In this document: piece after piece, positions 4,908 through 5,009 of the stretch | Layout: the number at the start of each line of letters is the position of its first letter | Position numbering within the stretch: the stretch's first letter is position 1 | Assembly (NCBI GenBank): GCA_022600255.1 | Contig: JAHZKU010000136.1 | Location: 1 to 5,009, forward strand | Reading direction: 5' to 3' | From: Actinomycetes bacterium | GTDB lineage: Bacteria; Actinomycetota; Actinomycetes; S36-B12; GCA-2699445 | Length of the DNA: 5,009 bases | Made by a program: the position numbers and the translations under genes | Notes under the pieces: generated by a model | Seen by the model: only the letters and a program-made list of their open reading frames with translations | Databases searched by the model: none | What the model was told of the DNA's origin: nothing

Positions 4908-5009
4908 ACCCAACCCCGGAAACACACCCAACACCCCAACAGAAAGGTCACCAAGTTTCAAGACCAGAACACACCGGGCACAATCAACTGATATGACACA
5001 CAACCCACC
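4908..5009. other. AC-rich non-coding tail after the long beta-helix gene
   Basis: After TAA 4905-4907 the plus strand is dominated by A and C (runs of CAACACC/AACACACC type), with very few T or G. I see no hairpin with a T-run and no start codon with a supported ribosome binding site. AGAAAGG at 4941-4947 resembles a Shine-Dalgarno, but no start follows at a suitable distance. The composition continues the bias of the preceding 650 bases, so the biased block does not end at the stop codon. Confidence 0.5.

Noticed and set aside
4494..5003. Minus-strand frame of 169 codons, rich in Val, Gly, Ala and Asp
   Set aside because: It lies opposite the strongly C-ending codons of the beta-helix domain, which removes antisense stops. 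The low-complexity product and lack of a ribosome binding site mark it as a shadow.

Overview
The window looks like high-GC chromosomal DNA from an actinomycete-type bacterium. The coding regions are GC-rich, GTG is used as a start, the membrane proteins are rich in Ala, Val and Leu, and the two secreted proteins have Arg-bearing signal peptides with AXA-type ends. A Nocardioides-like or other Propionibacteriales source is possible, but that is only an impression. There is no rRNA, tRNA, CRISPR array, transposase or phage gene, and no gene-free stretch longer than 300 bases.

Layout: (1) 2-490, plus strand, is the C-terminal end of a multi-spanning membrane protein that best fits a Wzx/MurJ-like polysaccharide flippase. 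(2) 601-1296 and 1539-2243, plus strand, are tandem paralogues encoding six-helix membrane proteins of 231 and 234 residues. They are about 70% identical over their core and share an invariant DDQYQVHE motif. (3) 2301-3185, minus strand, encodes a 294-residue secreted right-handed beta-helix protein, convergent with the second membrane gene. (4) 3339-4907, plus strand, is divergent from it and encodes a 522-residue secreted protein. That protein has a signal peptide, two repeated Cys-containing modules, a Pro-rich linker, and a C-terminal beta-helix closely related to the whole beta-helix of the minus-strand gene. About 100 bases of AC-rich non-coding sequence close the window.

Two unrelated gene families have therefore each been duplicated locally, one in tandem and one divergently, beside a probable polysaccharide exporter. 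The simplest reading is the edge of an exopolysaccharide or cell-surface glycan locus. In it the flippase moves lipid-linked glycan, the six-helix proteins may act on a lipid or glycan at the outer face of the membrane, and the secreted beta-helix proteins may bind, cleave or remodel the exported polymer. The flippase and beta-helix fold assignments rest on sequence character. The functions of the six-helix pair and of the beta-helix pair, and any link between them, are inference.

The most unusual signals are the conserved acidic/His constellation in the six-helix pair, the sharp change in codon use inside the long beta-helix gene at about 4256 that coincides with a domain boundary, and a perfect 10-base inverted repeat made of two CAACNGTTG sites before the second membrane gene.
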